Shown here: positions 23,689 through 31,845 of the stretch, in pieces
Numbering within the stretch: position 1 is the first letter of the stretch
Layout: every line of letters begins with the position of its first letter
NCBI RefSeq assembly: GCF_015356865.1
Contig: NZ_JAAFZA010000073.1
Location: 1-42,982, forward strand
DNA from: Catenulispora pinisilvae
GTDB taxonomy: Bacteria > Actinomycetota > Actinomycetes > Streptomycetales > Catenulisporaceae
DNA length: 42,982 bases
Reading direction: 5' to 3'
Made by a program: the position numbers and the translations under genes
Notes under the pieces: model-generated
What the model was told of the DNA's origin: nothing
Seen by the model: the letters and a program-made list of their open reading frames with translations, nothing else
The model's database searches: none

Positions 23689-24798
23689 GTGGCAGTTGAG
23701 AGGATGAACCGGGAGGACTTCTACGCACGTCTGGCCGCTTTGGACCAGGACGGCTTGAAGAAAGCCCTGTGGAACCTGTACTGGCGCGGTACGGCGCCGG
23801 TTCGGGAACGGATCGAGGAAGAGACCAGTCCGGCCCCGAAAGCCTCACGCGTCAAGTCTCGAGCCGAGGTCCGCGATCCAGTCGTAGTGCGCGGCGCAGT
23901 CGGCGACTTCGTCGCCCAGGTCCGCAGCGGGTCCTACATGGCCGGCGATCGGAGCGTGTCGCGCACGGAGCGTTCGAAGTGGCGGCTCACGTTCGGCGCT
24001 CTGGCCGCCGAGGCCCGGGCCGCGCTGGCCGCGCCCGACCCGAAACCGGCCGAGGAGGCTCTGGAGCTGCTCATCGGCCTGGCCCGCGCCATGAAGGACA
24101 GCGACTACGTCCACTCCGATGACCCGGTGGCCGCGGCACGGTTCGTCCTCTCCGACGCGGTCGCCGACTTGTGGACGTCGGTGTTGCGTCGCCGCGGCAT
24201 CACCGAGTTCGCCGCCCAGGCAATGCCTCAGCTGGTCCGCTGGGAAAGCCAGTACGGGTGGACCCGCAGCGGCTACGGGGCGACCGCCGAGCGTGAGCGG
24301 CCGCTGGCCTCGATCGTCGCCGAGCTGCTACCGGATCCCGCCGCGTGGATCGCGTGTGTCGACGCCTACCTGGCCGAGTTGGACCATCTTGCCGAGTCCC
24401 CTCCCGGTCAGCGAATGGGCAGTCACGGCTACATCTCCGTCTCCGTCCGCCACGGCGATTTCGACCACGGCGCCTTCGACCGCGAGGAACGCGGCAACGA
24501 CCTCGCGGCCTGGCACGAGCTGCTTCTCGAACGGCTACCCGACTACGACGCCGCCGATCGCTTGGCGCGCATCGCGGAGCACCCCGCGCTGGCCTCGACC
24601 CGCTCGGAAATCGTCGTCTTGAAGACCAGACTGGCGTTCGCCGATGGCGACGTCGAGCAGGCGCACACCCTGATCAACGCCGGGCTGCGGGAACTACCCG
24701 GGCATCAAGGATTCTTCAACCTGGCCACCGAGATCGGGGCTGAGCTGCCAGAGGCGGCTCGCCAAGTGTTCGCCCAGCGCGGAATCGCCGCCCCCTGA
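23689..24798 (+). CDS. Protein of unknown function, 369 aa
   Basis: I do not recognise a named domain. The N-terminal 20 residues (REDFYARLAALDQDGLKKALWNLYWRG) are helical, then a hydrophilic linker (TSPAPKASRVKSRAEV) leads to a mainly helical body. The late part (DYDAADRLARIAEHPALASTRSEIVVLKTRLAFADGDVEQAHTLINAGLRELPGHQGFFNL) looks like TPR-type helix pairs. The start is uncertain: GTG 23689 has no ribosome site, and the ATG at 23704 has GAGAGG too close. It follows the 2OG oxygenase closely on the same strand, which suggests a joint role. Confidence 0.6.
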   Translation: MAVERMNREDFYARLAALDQDGLKKALWNLYWRGTAPVRERIEEETSPAPKASRVKSRAEVRDPVVVRGAVGDFVAQVRSGSYMAGDRSVSRTERSKWRLTFGALAAEARAALAAPDPKPAEEALELLIGLARAMKDSDYVHSDDPVAAARFVLSDAVADLWTSVLRRRGITEFAAQAMPQLVRWESQYGWTRSGYGATAERERPLASIVAELLPDPAAWIACVDAYLAELDHLAESPPGQRMGSHGYISVSVRHGDFDHGAFDREERGNDLAAWHELLLERLPDYDAADRLARIAEHPALASTRSEIVVLKTRLAFADGDVEQAHTLINAGLRELPGHQGFFNLATEIGAELPEAARQVFAQRGIAAP

Positions 24799-24991
24799 CA
24801 GCGGCCATACAGTTCAACCACGCCCACGCATCCGGAAAGTCAGCACCAGAGCTTTCGTCCCGAGTACCAGGACCAGGGCCAGGACCTTGACCGGCCGGCC
24901 TCCCGCTCGGCCGGCCCGGTCCGAGGCGGCTTCGGCGCCCGTTCGGCCCAGCGCCCCGCGCGCCACCCTCGAACCCGAGCAGCGTCATGGC

Positions 24992-25123
24992 ATGACTGTG
25001 ATCATGAAACTCTCCCGCAAGCTCGCCTCCGTCGCCCTGACCGCCATCACCTTGGCTGTCCCGACGGCCACCGCGGCCCACGCCGGCTACGTAGACCCCC
25101 AGACCGGTCGCTGGACTCAGTAG
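24992..25123 (+). CDS. Tiny exported peptide, 43 aa
   Basis: This short gene encodes a complete Sec-type signal: KLSRK, a hydrophobic core LASVALTAITLAVPTATA and an AHA cleavage site. What would remain is only about 12 residues (GYVDPQTGRWTQ). The ATG at 24992 or 25004 can serve; neither has a good ribosome site. A strong hairpin begins 24 bp after the stop, which supports a real transcription unit. The 190 bp upstream hold no other gene. I do not recognise the family. It could be a signalling peptide, a small cell-wall peptide or a leaderless secretion remnant. Confidence 0.55.
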   Translation: MTVIMKLSRKLASVALTAITLAVPTATAAHAGYVDPQTGRWTQ

Positions 25124-25146
25124 CTACAACGCCTCGCGCCTTCGAC

Positions 25147-25185
25147 GACGCTGCTTCGCGCCGCCACCCGACGCGAAGCGGCGTC
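25147..25185 (+). terminator. Terminator hairpin after the exported peptide gene
   Basis: GACGCTGCTTCGCG (25147-25160) pairs with CGCGAAGCGGCGTC (25172-25185), 14 pairs with one G-U wobble, around an 11-base loop. No U-tract is present. The stretch from here to the MarR gene holds no other gene. Confidence 0.7.
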
Positions 25186-25335
25186 TCCACGATATTCGCT
25201 ACCTAAAGCGATGAACCCTGCACACATCGTGGCGCCCAGTCCCTCGAGAGAGCAGTGGCGCAAGTATCGGGTCGTCGTTTTGAGCCCCAGGTCCGCCCTT
25301 AGCCCAGGTGAGCAACTTGACTGACGGCATAGAAT

Positions 25336-25366
25336 GTTCGACACTCTAACCATGAGTGAGTCGAAC
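25336..25366. promoter_or_regulatory. Candidate MarR operator over the MarR start
   Basis: GTTCGAC (25336-25342) with ACTC (25343-25346) mirrors GAGT (25354-25357) and GTCGAAC (25360-25366), with two bases of asymmetry. It overlaps the start codon and follows a -10-like TAGAAT (25330-25335). Confidence 0.45.
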
Positions 25367-25840
25367 CAACTGTCCGGGCTGCCCGCGGAGCGGGTGGTCG
25401 ACGCCGTGCAGGTGCTGGTGCGCCTGCGGCGGTCGTTGGAGCGGGTGGACACCGGTTTGAGCCTGCCTCAGTACCAGTTGCTGTCTATGGTGCGGGGCGG
25501 GGGTGAGCGGTCGGCTCGGTTGGCCGACAAGCTCGCGGTGCGTAAGCCCACGTTGACGGCTGCCGCGGATGCGTTGGTGGCTGCTGGGTTTTTGGAGCGG
25601 GAGGCCGATCCCGGGGATCGGCGGGTGGTGCGGGTGCGGATCACTGAGGCCGGGTTGGCCGCGGTGCGGAGTGCCGAGGAGCAGTTGGCTGCCGCGTTGG
25701 CGCCGCTGTTCGGTGACGCCGCCGGGGAGCTCGCCGGTGGCGGTGAGGCCCTGCTGGATTGCTTCGATGCTCTGGGTGGGGCGCTGGACCGGCGGTTGAG
25801 CGAGCATCGGGCGCGGCAGATGGCGGCCCGCGCTGAGTGA
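25352..25840 (+). CDS. MarR-family regulator
   Basis: This 162-aa protein is a MarR winged-helix regulator: LSLPQYQLLSMVRGGGERSARLADKLAVRKPTLTAAADALVAAGFLEREADPGDRRVVRVRITEAG. The DRR wing and dimer helices at both ends are typical. The ATG at 25352 is preferred over 25334 because a -10-like TAGAAT overlaps the latter. An inverted repeat over the start suggests autoregulation. The ABC exporter gene follows after 22 bp, so this is probably its repressor, responding to the exported drug. Confidence 0.88.
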   Translation: MSESNQLSGLPAERVVDAVQVLVRLRRSLERVDTGLSLPQYQLLSMVRGGGERSARLADKLAVRKPTLTAAADALVAAGFLEREADPGDRRVVRVRITEAGLAAVRSAEEQLAAALAPLFGDAAGELAGGGEALLDCFDALGGALDRRLSEHRARQMAARAE

Positions 25841-25862
25841 CGAACGACGACAAGGGGTGGAT

Positions 25863-28800
25863 GTGACGAACGCCGAGCGCACGGGCGCGCCCGAGAGCAG
25901 GGCCGGGATATCCGGTGACACCACGGACGATTCAGGCAACAAGAACGATTCAAGTAGCAAGAGCAACGACAAGAGTAAGAACCAAGGCAAAAGCCAGGGC
26001 AAGATCAAGAGCCAAGGCAAGAATCAGGGCAAGAACCAGGGCGAGCAGGGCGAGAACCTGGGCAACCTGAGTAACCCGAGCGGAAACAAAGGCGCCGACG
26101 GCATCGAGCGGACCGGCAAAGGCGGCGACACCGCCGCCAGTTCCTGGATCCGGCGGCTGGCCTCGGTCAGCTGGGTGTACCGCCGCAGTGTCCTGGTCGC
26201 CTTCGGCGGCTCGCTGCTGGCGATGCTCGCCACCGCCGCGATGCCGCTGATCCAGCGGCACATCATCGACGATGTCATCATCACCCGCCGGTCCTCGCTG
26301 GCGCCGTGGGTGATCATGGCGCTGTGCCTGTCGCTGGCGAACTTCTTCGGGACCCGGCTGCGCCGGTATGTCGGCGGCAAGCTGTCCCTGGACGTGCAGT
26401 TCGATTTGCGGAACCGGATCTTCGGGGCTTTGTCGCGGCTGGACGGCGCGCGGCAGGACGAGTTGGCCACCGGTCAGCTGATCTCGCGGGCCACCTCCGA
26501 TGTCACGATGGTGCAGGGCCTGCTGGGCATGCTGCCGATGCTGACCGGCAACGCGCTGCTGTTCGTGGTCGCGCTGGCGGTGATGGCGTTCCTGTCGCCG
26601 ATGCTGACGCTGGTCGCGTTGGCGACCGGGCCGTTGCTGTGGCTGGTGGCGGTGGCCGCGCGCAAGCGGCTCTATCCGGCCACGTGGGAGGCCCAGCAGC
26701 AGGCCTCGGCGCTGGCCGGGGTGGTGGACGCCGCGGTCGGCGGGGTGCGCGTGGTGAAGGGGTTCGGGCAGGAGGAGCAGGAGCTCGGCAAGTTGGAGGC
26801 GGCCGGCGAGCGGCTGTTCGCCTCGCGGCTGCGGGCGGTGCGGTTCTCGGCCCGGTACAACCCGGCGATCATGGCGATCCCGGCGCTGGGGCAGGTCGGG
26901 GTGCTGTTCCTCGGCGGCTGGCTGGCGCTGCGCGGGACGATCACGCTGGGCACGTTCCTGGCGTTCTCCACCTACCTGGCGCAGATGCTCGGGCCGGTGC
27001 GGATGCTGTCCTCGCTGGTCACCATCGGGCAGCAGGCGCGGGCCAGTGTGGAGCGCATCTTCGAGATCATCGACTCCCAGCCGAAGGTCACCGAGAAGCC
27101 GGACGCCGCGCTGCTGCCGAAGCAGGCCTCCGGGGTGGAGTTCGACGGCGCCGTGTTCGGCTACGTCGCCTCCCGTCCGGTGCTGCGCGGTCTGGACCTG
27201 GCGGTGCGTCCCGGGGAGACGGTGGCGCTGGTCGGCACGTCCGGCTCCGGCAAGTCCACGGTGTCGATGCTGCTCCCCCGCTTCTACGACGTGCAGGGCG
27301 GTTCGGTGCGGGTCGGCGGCGCCGATGTGCGCGACGTGACCATGGACTCCCTGCGCGAGGCGATCGGCCTGGTGATGGAGGACAGCTTCCTGTTCTCCGA
27401 CTCGGTCCGCGCCAACATCGCCTACGGCCGCCCGGACGCCACCGACGAGCAGGTCCGGCTGGCCGCGGGGATGGCCGAGGCCGAGGAGTTCATCGAACAG
27501 CTGCCGAACGGCTACGACACCGTGGTCGGCGAGCAGGGCCTGACCCTGTCCGGCGGCCAGCGCCAGCGCATAGCCCTGGCCCGGGCGCTGATCACCGATC
27601 CCCGGGTGCTGATCCTGGACGACGCCACCTCCGCGGTGGACGCCCGGGTGGAGGCGGAGATCCACGACACGCTGCGCCGGGTGATGGCCGGGCGCACCAC
27701 GCTGCTGATCGCGCACCGGCGCTCCACGCTGGCGCTGGCCGACCGGATCGCGGTGCTGGACCGCGGCCGGGTGGTGGACATCGGCACGCATGAGGAGCTG
27801 ACCGAGCGCTGCCCGCTGTACCGGCTGCTGTTGTCCGGGCCGGGCGAAGACGCCGAGGGCATCGACGCCGGGGATCTGACACTGGCGGCGAAGGCCGGAT
27901 CGACGACGGGCGGATCGGCGAACGCCGGATCGGCGAAGGCCCTACCGGCTCAGGGCACGAACGGCCACGCACTCGCGGCGAACGCCGCAAGTACTACTGC
28001 TACTACTGCCGCTTCCGAAACCACCGAAGCCACCGAAGCCACCGGAACCACCGAAGCCCGCGTCGACGGCATCACCCCGAGCCTGTGGCCGCGGACCGAG
28101 GACGACGCCAACCCGCTGGCCAACGCCAACGGCACCGCCACCAGGGCGATGCCCGGCATGGGCGGCGGAGGCGGCGGCCGGGGCGGCGTCGGAGGCGGCG
28201 GCGGCGGCTTCGGCGGCTTCCTGGCCTCGATGCCGCCGACCCCGGAGCTGCTGGCCAAGGTCGAGGCGCTGCCCCCGGCCACCGACGCCCCGAACGTGGA
28301 CCGGGGCCAGGCCCGGGCCGCCGACCCGGTGTTCTCGCTGGCCAAGCTGCTGCGGCCGTTCCGCTTCGCGCTGCTGCTGGGCCTGCTGCTGGTCGCCGCG
28401 GACGCCGCGGCCAGCCTGGCGCTGCCGGCGCTGATCCGCGGCGGCGTGGACAAGGGCATCCTGGCGCACTCGCTGTCGGCGATCGTCGGGGTGTCGGTGG
28501 CGGCGCTGGTAGTGGTGATGGTCGACACCGTGGTGAACGTCTGCCAGGCCCGGGTCACCGGCCGCACCGGCGAGCGCCTGCTCTACGCGCTGCGGGTGAA
28601 GGTGTTCGCGCAGTTGCAGCGGCTGGGGCTGGACTACTACGAACGCGAGCTGTCGGGCCGGATCATGACCCGCATGACCACCGACGTGGACGCGTTGTCC
28701 TCGTTCCTTCAGACCGGGTTGCAGCAGGCGGTCGTCAGTGTGCTGTCGTTCGTCGGGATCGTGGTGGCGCTGGTCATCATCGACTGGAAGATGGCGCTGA

Positions 28801-30110
28801 TCGCCCTCAGTGTGCTGCCGCCGCTGCTGGTCGCGACCGCGGTGTTCCGCGCGAAGTCCAGCAAGGCCTACACCGAGGCCCGGGAGAAGGTCTCGGCGGT
28901 CAACGCCGACCTGCAGGAGAACGTCGCGGGCATGCGCGTGACGCAGGCCTTCCGGCGGGAGGGGACGAACGCCGCGCGCTTCGCCGGGCTGTCCGACGAG
29001 TTCCGCGTGTCGCGGCTGCGCGCGCAGAAGTACATCGCCACGTACTTCCCGTTCGTGCAGGCGCTGGCCGACGTCGCCGGGCTGCTGGTGCTGGCCAACG
29101 GCGCCTCCCGGGTGCACTCCGGGGAGCTGACCGCCGGTGCGCTGATCGCGTACCTGCTCTACATCGACATGGTGTTCTCGCCGGTGCAGCAGCTCTCGCA
29201 GGTGTTCGACGGGTACCAGCAGGCCGCGGTCGGTCTGCGGCGGATCGGCGATCTGCTGCGGACCACGCCGTCCACGCCGGAGCCGGCCCATCCGGTGCCG
29301 GTGCCGACGGCGCTCGGCGAGATCGTGTTCGACGACGTCACGTTCGCCTACGGCAAGGAGACGCGCCCAGCGCTGGACAGGGTCAGCGTGCGGATCCCGG
29401 CCGGGCAGACGGTGGCGCTGGTCGGGCAGACCGGCGCGGGCAAGTCCACCTTCGTGAAGATGGTCGCCCGCTTCTACGACCCGACCGGCGGCGCGGTCAC
29501 CGCCGGCGGCCGCGACCTGCGCGAGTTCGAGCTGGAGGACTGGCGGCACCGGCTGGGTGTGGTGCCGCAGGAGGCGTACTTGTTCGACGGGACGGTCGCC
29601 GAGGCCATCGCCTACGCCCGGCCGGACGCCCCGCGCCGGGACATCGAGGCGGCGGCCCGCGCGGTCGGCGCCGAGGAGATGATCGCGGGGCTTCCCGAGG
29701 GCTTCCACTCCCGGGTCGCCGAGCGCGGCCGGAACCTGTCGGCCGGGCAGCGGCAGCTGCTCGCGCTGGCCCGGGCCGAGCTGGCGGACCCGGACGTGCT
29801 GATACTGGACGAGGCCACCTCCTCCCTGGACCTGGCCACCGAGGCCGCGGTCACCCACGCCGAGCTGGCCCGCTCCGCCGACCACGGCGCCGACGGCCGG
29901 ACCCGCACCACCCTGGTGGTGGCGCACCGGCTGACCACGGCGGCGCGCGCCGACCGGATCCTGGTGCTGGACGGCGGCCGGGTGGTGGAGGACGGCACGC
30001 ACGCGGCGCTGGTCGACGCGGGCGGGACGTACGCGGCGCTGTGGGAGGCGTTCACCGCCGGGCATGAGGGCGGCGAGCGGGAGACCGAGACTGCGGGTGC
30101 TGTTATATAG
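25863..30110 (+). CDS. Fused ABC exporter, TMD-NBD-TMD-NBD, 1415 aa
   Basis: Two type IV ABC exporter halves are fused. The first half has Walker A GTSGSGKST (near residue 458), signature LSGGQ and Walker B LILDDATSAVD; the second has GQTGAGKST (near 1188), LSAGQ and LILDEATSSLD. Thus one ATP site pairs a non-catalytic Asp with an altered signature, while the other is canonical, as in heterodimeric exporters. About 660 to 820 is a disordered linker with Ala/Thr/Glu and Gly-rich runs. The first 80 residues are rich in Asn, Lys, Gln and Gly, unlike the rest. GTG 25863 has AAGGGG upstream. It would pump lipophilic compounds out of the cell, under the adjacent MarR. Confidence 0.92.
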   Translation: MTNAERTGAPESRAGISGDTTDDSGNKNDSSSKSNDKSKNQGKSQGKIKSQGKNQGKNQGEQGENLGNLSNPSGNKGADGIERTGKGGDTAASSWIRRLASVSWVYRRSVLVAFGGSLLAMLATAAMPLIQRHIIDDVIITRRSSLAPWVIMALCLSLANFFGTRLRRYVGGKLSLDVQFDLRNRIFGALSRLDGARQDELATGQLISRATSDVTMVQGLLGMLPMLTGNALLFVVALAVMAFLSPMLTLVALATGPLLWLVAVAARKRLYPATWEAQQQASALAGVVDAAVGGVRVVKGFGQEEQELGKLEAAGERLFASRLRAVRFSARYNPAIMAIPALGQVGVLFLGGWLALRGTITLGTFLAFSTYLAQMLGPVRMLSSLVTIGQQARASVERIFEIIDSQPKVTEKPDAALLPKQASGVEFDGAVFGYVASRPVLRGLDLAVRPGETVALVGTSGSGKSTVSMLLPRFYDVQGGSVRVGGADVRDVTMDSLREAIGLVMEDSFLFSDSVRANIAYGRPDATDEQVRLAAGMAEAEEFIEQLPNGYDTVVGEQGLTLSGGQRQRIALARALITDPRVLILDDATSAVDARVEAEIHDTLRRVMAGRTTLLIAHRRSTLALADRIAVLDRGRVVDIGTHEELTERCPLYRLLLSGPGEDAEGIDAGDLTLAAKAGSTTGGSANAGSAKALPAQGTNGHALAANAASTTATTAASETTEATEATGTTEARVDGITPSLWPRTEDDANPLANANGTATRAMPGMGGGGGGRGGVGGGGGGFGGFLASMPPTPELLAKVEALPPATDAPNVDRGQARAADPVFSLAKLLRPFRFALLLGLLLVAADAAASLALPALIRGGVDKGILAHSLSAIVGVSVAALVVVMVDTVVNVCQARVTGRTGERLLYALRVKVFAQLQRLGLDYYERELSGRIMTRMTTDVDALSSFLQTGLQQAVVSVLSFVGIVVALVIIDWKMALIALSVLPPLLVATAVFRAKSSKAYTEAREKVSAVNADLQENVAGMRVTQAFRREGTNAARFAGLSDEFRVSRLRAQKYIATYFPFVQALADVAGLLVLANGASRVHSGELTAGALIAYLLYIDMVFSPVQQLSQVFDGYQQAAVGLRRIGDLLRTTPSTPEPAHPVPVPTALGEIVFDDVTFAYGKETRPALDRVSVRIPAGQTVALVGQTGAGKSTFVKMVARFYDPTGGAVTAGGRDLREFELEDWRHRLGVVPQEAYLFDGTVAEAIAYARPDAPRRDIEAAARAVGAEEMIAGLPEGFHSRVAERGRNLSAGQRQLLALARAELADPDVLILDEATSSLDLATEAAVTHAELARSADHGADGRTRTTLVVAHRLTTAARADRILVLDGGRVVEDGTHAALVDAGGTYAALWEAFTAGHEGGERETETAGAVI

Positions 30111-30147
30111 GAGCCCGTATATAGGCCCTCGTATATATAGGCCCGTA
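30104..30147. repeat. AT-rich tandem repeat over the ABC exporter stop codon
   Basis: Units beginning TATATAG at 30104, TATATAG at 30118 and TATATATAG at 30132, each followed by a GCCC-type run, form a 14-16 bp repeat. The TAG stop (30108-30110) is in the first unit. This is the most AT-rich spot of the region. Confidence 0.85.
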
Positions 30148-30169
30148 CGTAGTGCGGAAGGTTCGATAC

Positions 30170-30208
30170 GCGCCCTGGTGGGACGGGATACCCGTTCCGC
30201 CAGGGCGC
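30170..30208. terminator. Strong bidirectional terminator hairpin
   Basis: An 18-bp stem (30170-30187 with 30191-30208), all pairs Watson-Crick except two G-U wobbles, closes a 3-base loop. It lies between the convergent ABC exporter and LysR genes. It lacks a U-tract, as is common in actinomycetes. Confidence 0.75.
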
Positions 30209-30257
30209 GCCTGGTACCAACCCGCGAGCCGGGGTCGCTCGACCGCGAGCCGGATCC

Positions 30258-30938
30258 CTATCGGGTCAGGCGTGCCGACGACTGGTCCGGCACGGCCACG
30301 GCGGTCACGGCGGCCACGGCGGTCACGGCGGTCACGGCGGCGACGGCGGTCACGGCAGCCCGAGTGAGGGCCGCGACGGCCGGGGACGTGCGGTGCGCGG
30401 GCCAGGCGAGCACGAGCAGGCGGGGCGGTGGGGCGGCGTCCGAAGTGTCGCTAAGCAGCGTTTCGCTGTACAGCCCATGCAGATCGTCGGGCGGCAGGTG
30501 CAGCAGGGCCGCGTCGGCTTTCCCTTCGCGCAGCAAGCCGGCCCGGTCGGCGGCGAACACCACTTCGATCGGCGGCACGTCCGGTTCGCGGTCGTAGGCC
30601 GCGAGGATGGCGGGGAGCAGTCCGGCGTCGCCGCCGGGCTTCATGGCCAGGATCAGGCGCCGTTCCCCTGCGCCGGTCCGTTGCGCGCGCACAGTCGCGG
30701 CGGACAATGCCTCCAGCACCGTGCGCGCGTCGCGGACGAGCATCTGACCGGCTGGCGTGAGCGCGACCGCGCGGCTGGTCCGAACGAACAGGCTGACGTC
30801 CAGGCGGCGCTCCAGGCGCTGGACCGTCTTCGACAGAGTCGGCTGCGCGATGCCCAGTCGGGCCGCGGCGCGCCCGAAGTGCAGCTCGTCGGCCACCGCC
30901 AGGAAGTACGCCAGTTCCCGGGTCTCCAGTCGGTCCAT
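30258..30938 (-). CDS. LysR-family regulator with shortened effector domain
   Basis: This 226-aa protein has a normal LysR DNA-binding domain (TRELAYFLAVADELHFGRAAARLGIAQPTLSKTVQRLERRLDVSLFVRT). The effector domain begins well (LPAILAAYDREPDVPPIEVVF, ADAALLHLPPDD). It then jumps from GLYSETLL to SDAAPPPRLLVLAWPAHRTSPAVAALTRAA, which is normally the very end, so about 75-80 residues of the second subdomain are missing. The C-terminus is an Ala/Val/Thr repeat (AVTAVAAVTAV) from a 9-bp DNA repeat. It may bind DNA constitutively or be decaying. It faces the ABC exporter gene across a terminator. Confidence 0.8.
   Translation of the reverse strand: MDRLETRELAYFLAVADELHFGRAAARLGIAQPTLSKTVQRLERRLDVSLFVRTSRAVALTPAGQMLVRDARTVLEALSAATVRAQRTGAGERRLILAMKPGGDAGLLPAILAAYDREPDVPPIEVVFAADRAGLLREGKADAALLHLPPDDLHGLYSETLLSDTSDAAPPPRLLVLAWPAHRTSPAVAALTRAAVTAVAAVTAVTAVAAVTAVAVPDQSSARLTR
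30301..30354. repeat. 9-bp tandem repeat (6 units) in the LysR 3' end
   Basis: Six units of GCGGTCACG type run in frame and encode the Ala-Val-Thr repeat at the LysR C-terminus. It is a simple repeat, without CRISPR-like spacers. Confidence 0.9.
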
Positions 30939-30967
30939 TCCCCCAGGCTATCGATCGCGGCCTAACA

Positions 30968-30999
30968 GTCGGCCCGGCGGAGGCATCCGCCGGGCCGAC
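30968..30999 (-). terminator. Terminator hairpin after ung
   Basis: A perfect 14-bp GC-rich stem (30968-30981 with 30986-30999) has a 4-base loop. It lies 58 bp beyond the ung stop, on the way to the LysR gene. Confidence 0.7.
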
Positions 31000-31056
31000 C
31001 CGCGTACGAACACGACGAACACGATCAACGCGACGAACGCGCCACCGCGAGAGCTC

Positions 31057-31734
31057 TCAGACGTTCTCAGGCAGCTGCCAGTCGATCGGCTCCTGCCCGA
31101 ACCCGGCCAGCGCCTCGTTCACCGCGGAGAACGGCTTGGAGCCGAAGAACAGCTTCGCGGACAGCGGCGAGGGGTGCGCGCCCTGCACGATCGCGTGCCG
31201 GGTGGCGTCGATCAGCTTCGCCTTCTTCTTCGCGTGCGCGCCCCAGAGCACGAACACCACCGGCTTCTCGCGCGCCGAGACGTCCTTGATGACGGCGTCG
31301 GTGAACTTCTCCCAGCCGCGGTCCTTGTGCGAGGCCGGCTCGTGCGCGCGCACGGTGAGCACCGTGTTGAGCAGCAGCACGCCCTGGTCGGCCCAGGCCT
31401 TCAGGTAGCCGTGCTTGACCGGCGCGATGCCCAGGTCCGTGTCCATCTCCTTGTACATGTTCCGCAGCGAGGGCGGGATGCGCACGCCGGGGCGGACCGA
31501 GAAGCACATGCCGTGGGCCTGGCCGTCGTCGTGGTACGGGTCCTGCCCGATGAGCACGACCTTGACGTCCTGATACGGCGTCGCCTCCAACGCCGCGAAC
31601 ACCTCGTCCTCAGGCGGGAACACCTGGTGCTCGGCACGCTCGGTCTTAAGGAAGGCCTCCAGGTCGGCGAAGTACGGCTGCTCGGTCTCGGCGGCCAATA
31701 CTGGCGCCCAGGAGGCGGGGATGAGTTCACGCAT
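31057..31734 (-). CDS. ung: Uracil-DNA glycosylase, family 1
   Basis: This 225-aa enzyme removes uracil from DNA in base excision repair. The water-activating motif GQDPYH is at residues 63-68 with the catalytic Asp65. The uracil pocket follows (GMCFSVRPGVRIPPSLRNMYKEM, LLLNTVLTVR), and the DNA intercalation loop reads HPSPLSA. Length and order match family-1 UDG throughout. The ATG at 31734 is a normal start. It is divergent from the protease-sigma-CHAT cassette and is a stable housekeeping marker at the edge of that accessory block. Confidence 0.97.
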   Translation of the reverse strand: MRELIPASWAPVLAAETEQPYFADLEAFLKTERAEHQVFPPEDEVFAALEATPYQDVKVVLIGQDPYHDDGQAHGMCFSVRPGVRIPPSLRNMYKEMDTDLGIAPVKHGYLKAWADQGVLLLNTVLTVRAHEPASHKDRGWEKFTDAVIKDVSAREKPVVFVLWGAHAKKKAKLIDATRHAIVQGAHPSPLSAKLFFGSKPFSAVNEALAGFGQEPIDWQLPENV

Positions 31735-31845
31735 GAGACGAACCTATCCGCAGGCTGTGACAGGGCTGAACGGCAGCGGAAAAACTCCCCAGAAAAACTT
31801 CGGCCGACATGTATCAGGAGCCCGCCACGCTGCTCTTGTAAGTGA

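Noticed and set aside
24716..25081. 121-codon minus-strand frame opposite the end of the unknown gene and the exported peptide
   Set aside because: Gly/Arg-rich shadow without ribosome site; the plus strand shows a clean signal peptide.
25950..27791. 613-codon minus-strand frame opposite the first half of the ABC exporter
   Set aside because: Same reason: antisense of conserved TMD and NBD motifs.
27942..30065. 707-codon minus-strand frame opposite the ABC exporter
   Set aside because: Typical high-GC shadow: composition is unnatural (His, Gln, Arg, Gly) and the ABC motifs on the plus strand are certain.
30301..30354. Possible CRISPR array
   Set aside because: Units are 9 bp in direct contact and in frame with the LysR gene; there are no spacers and no cas genes.
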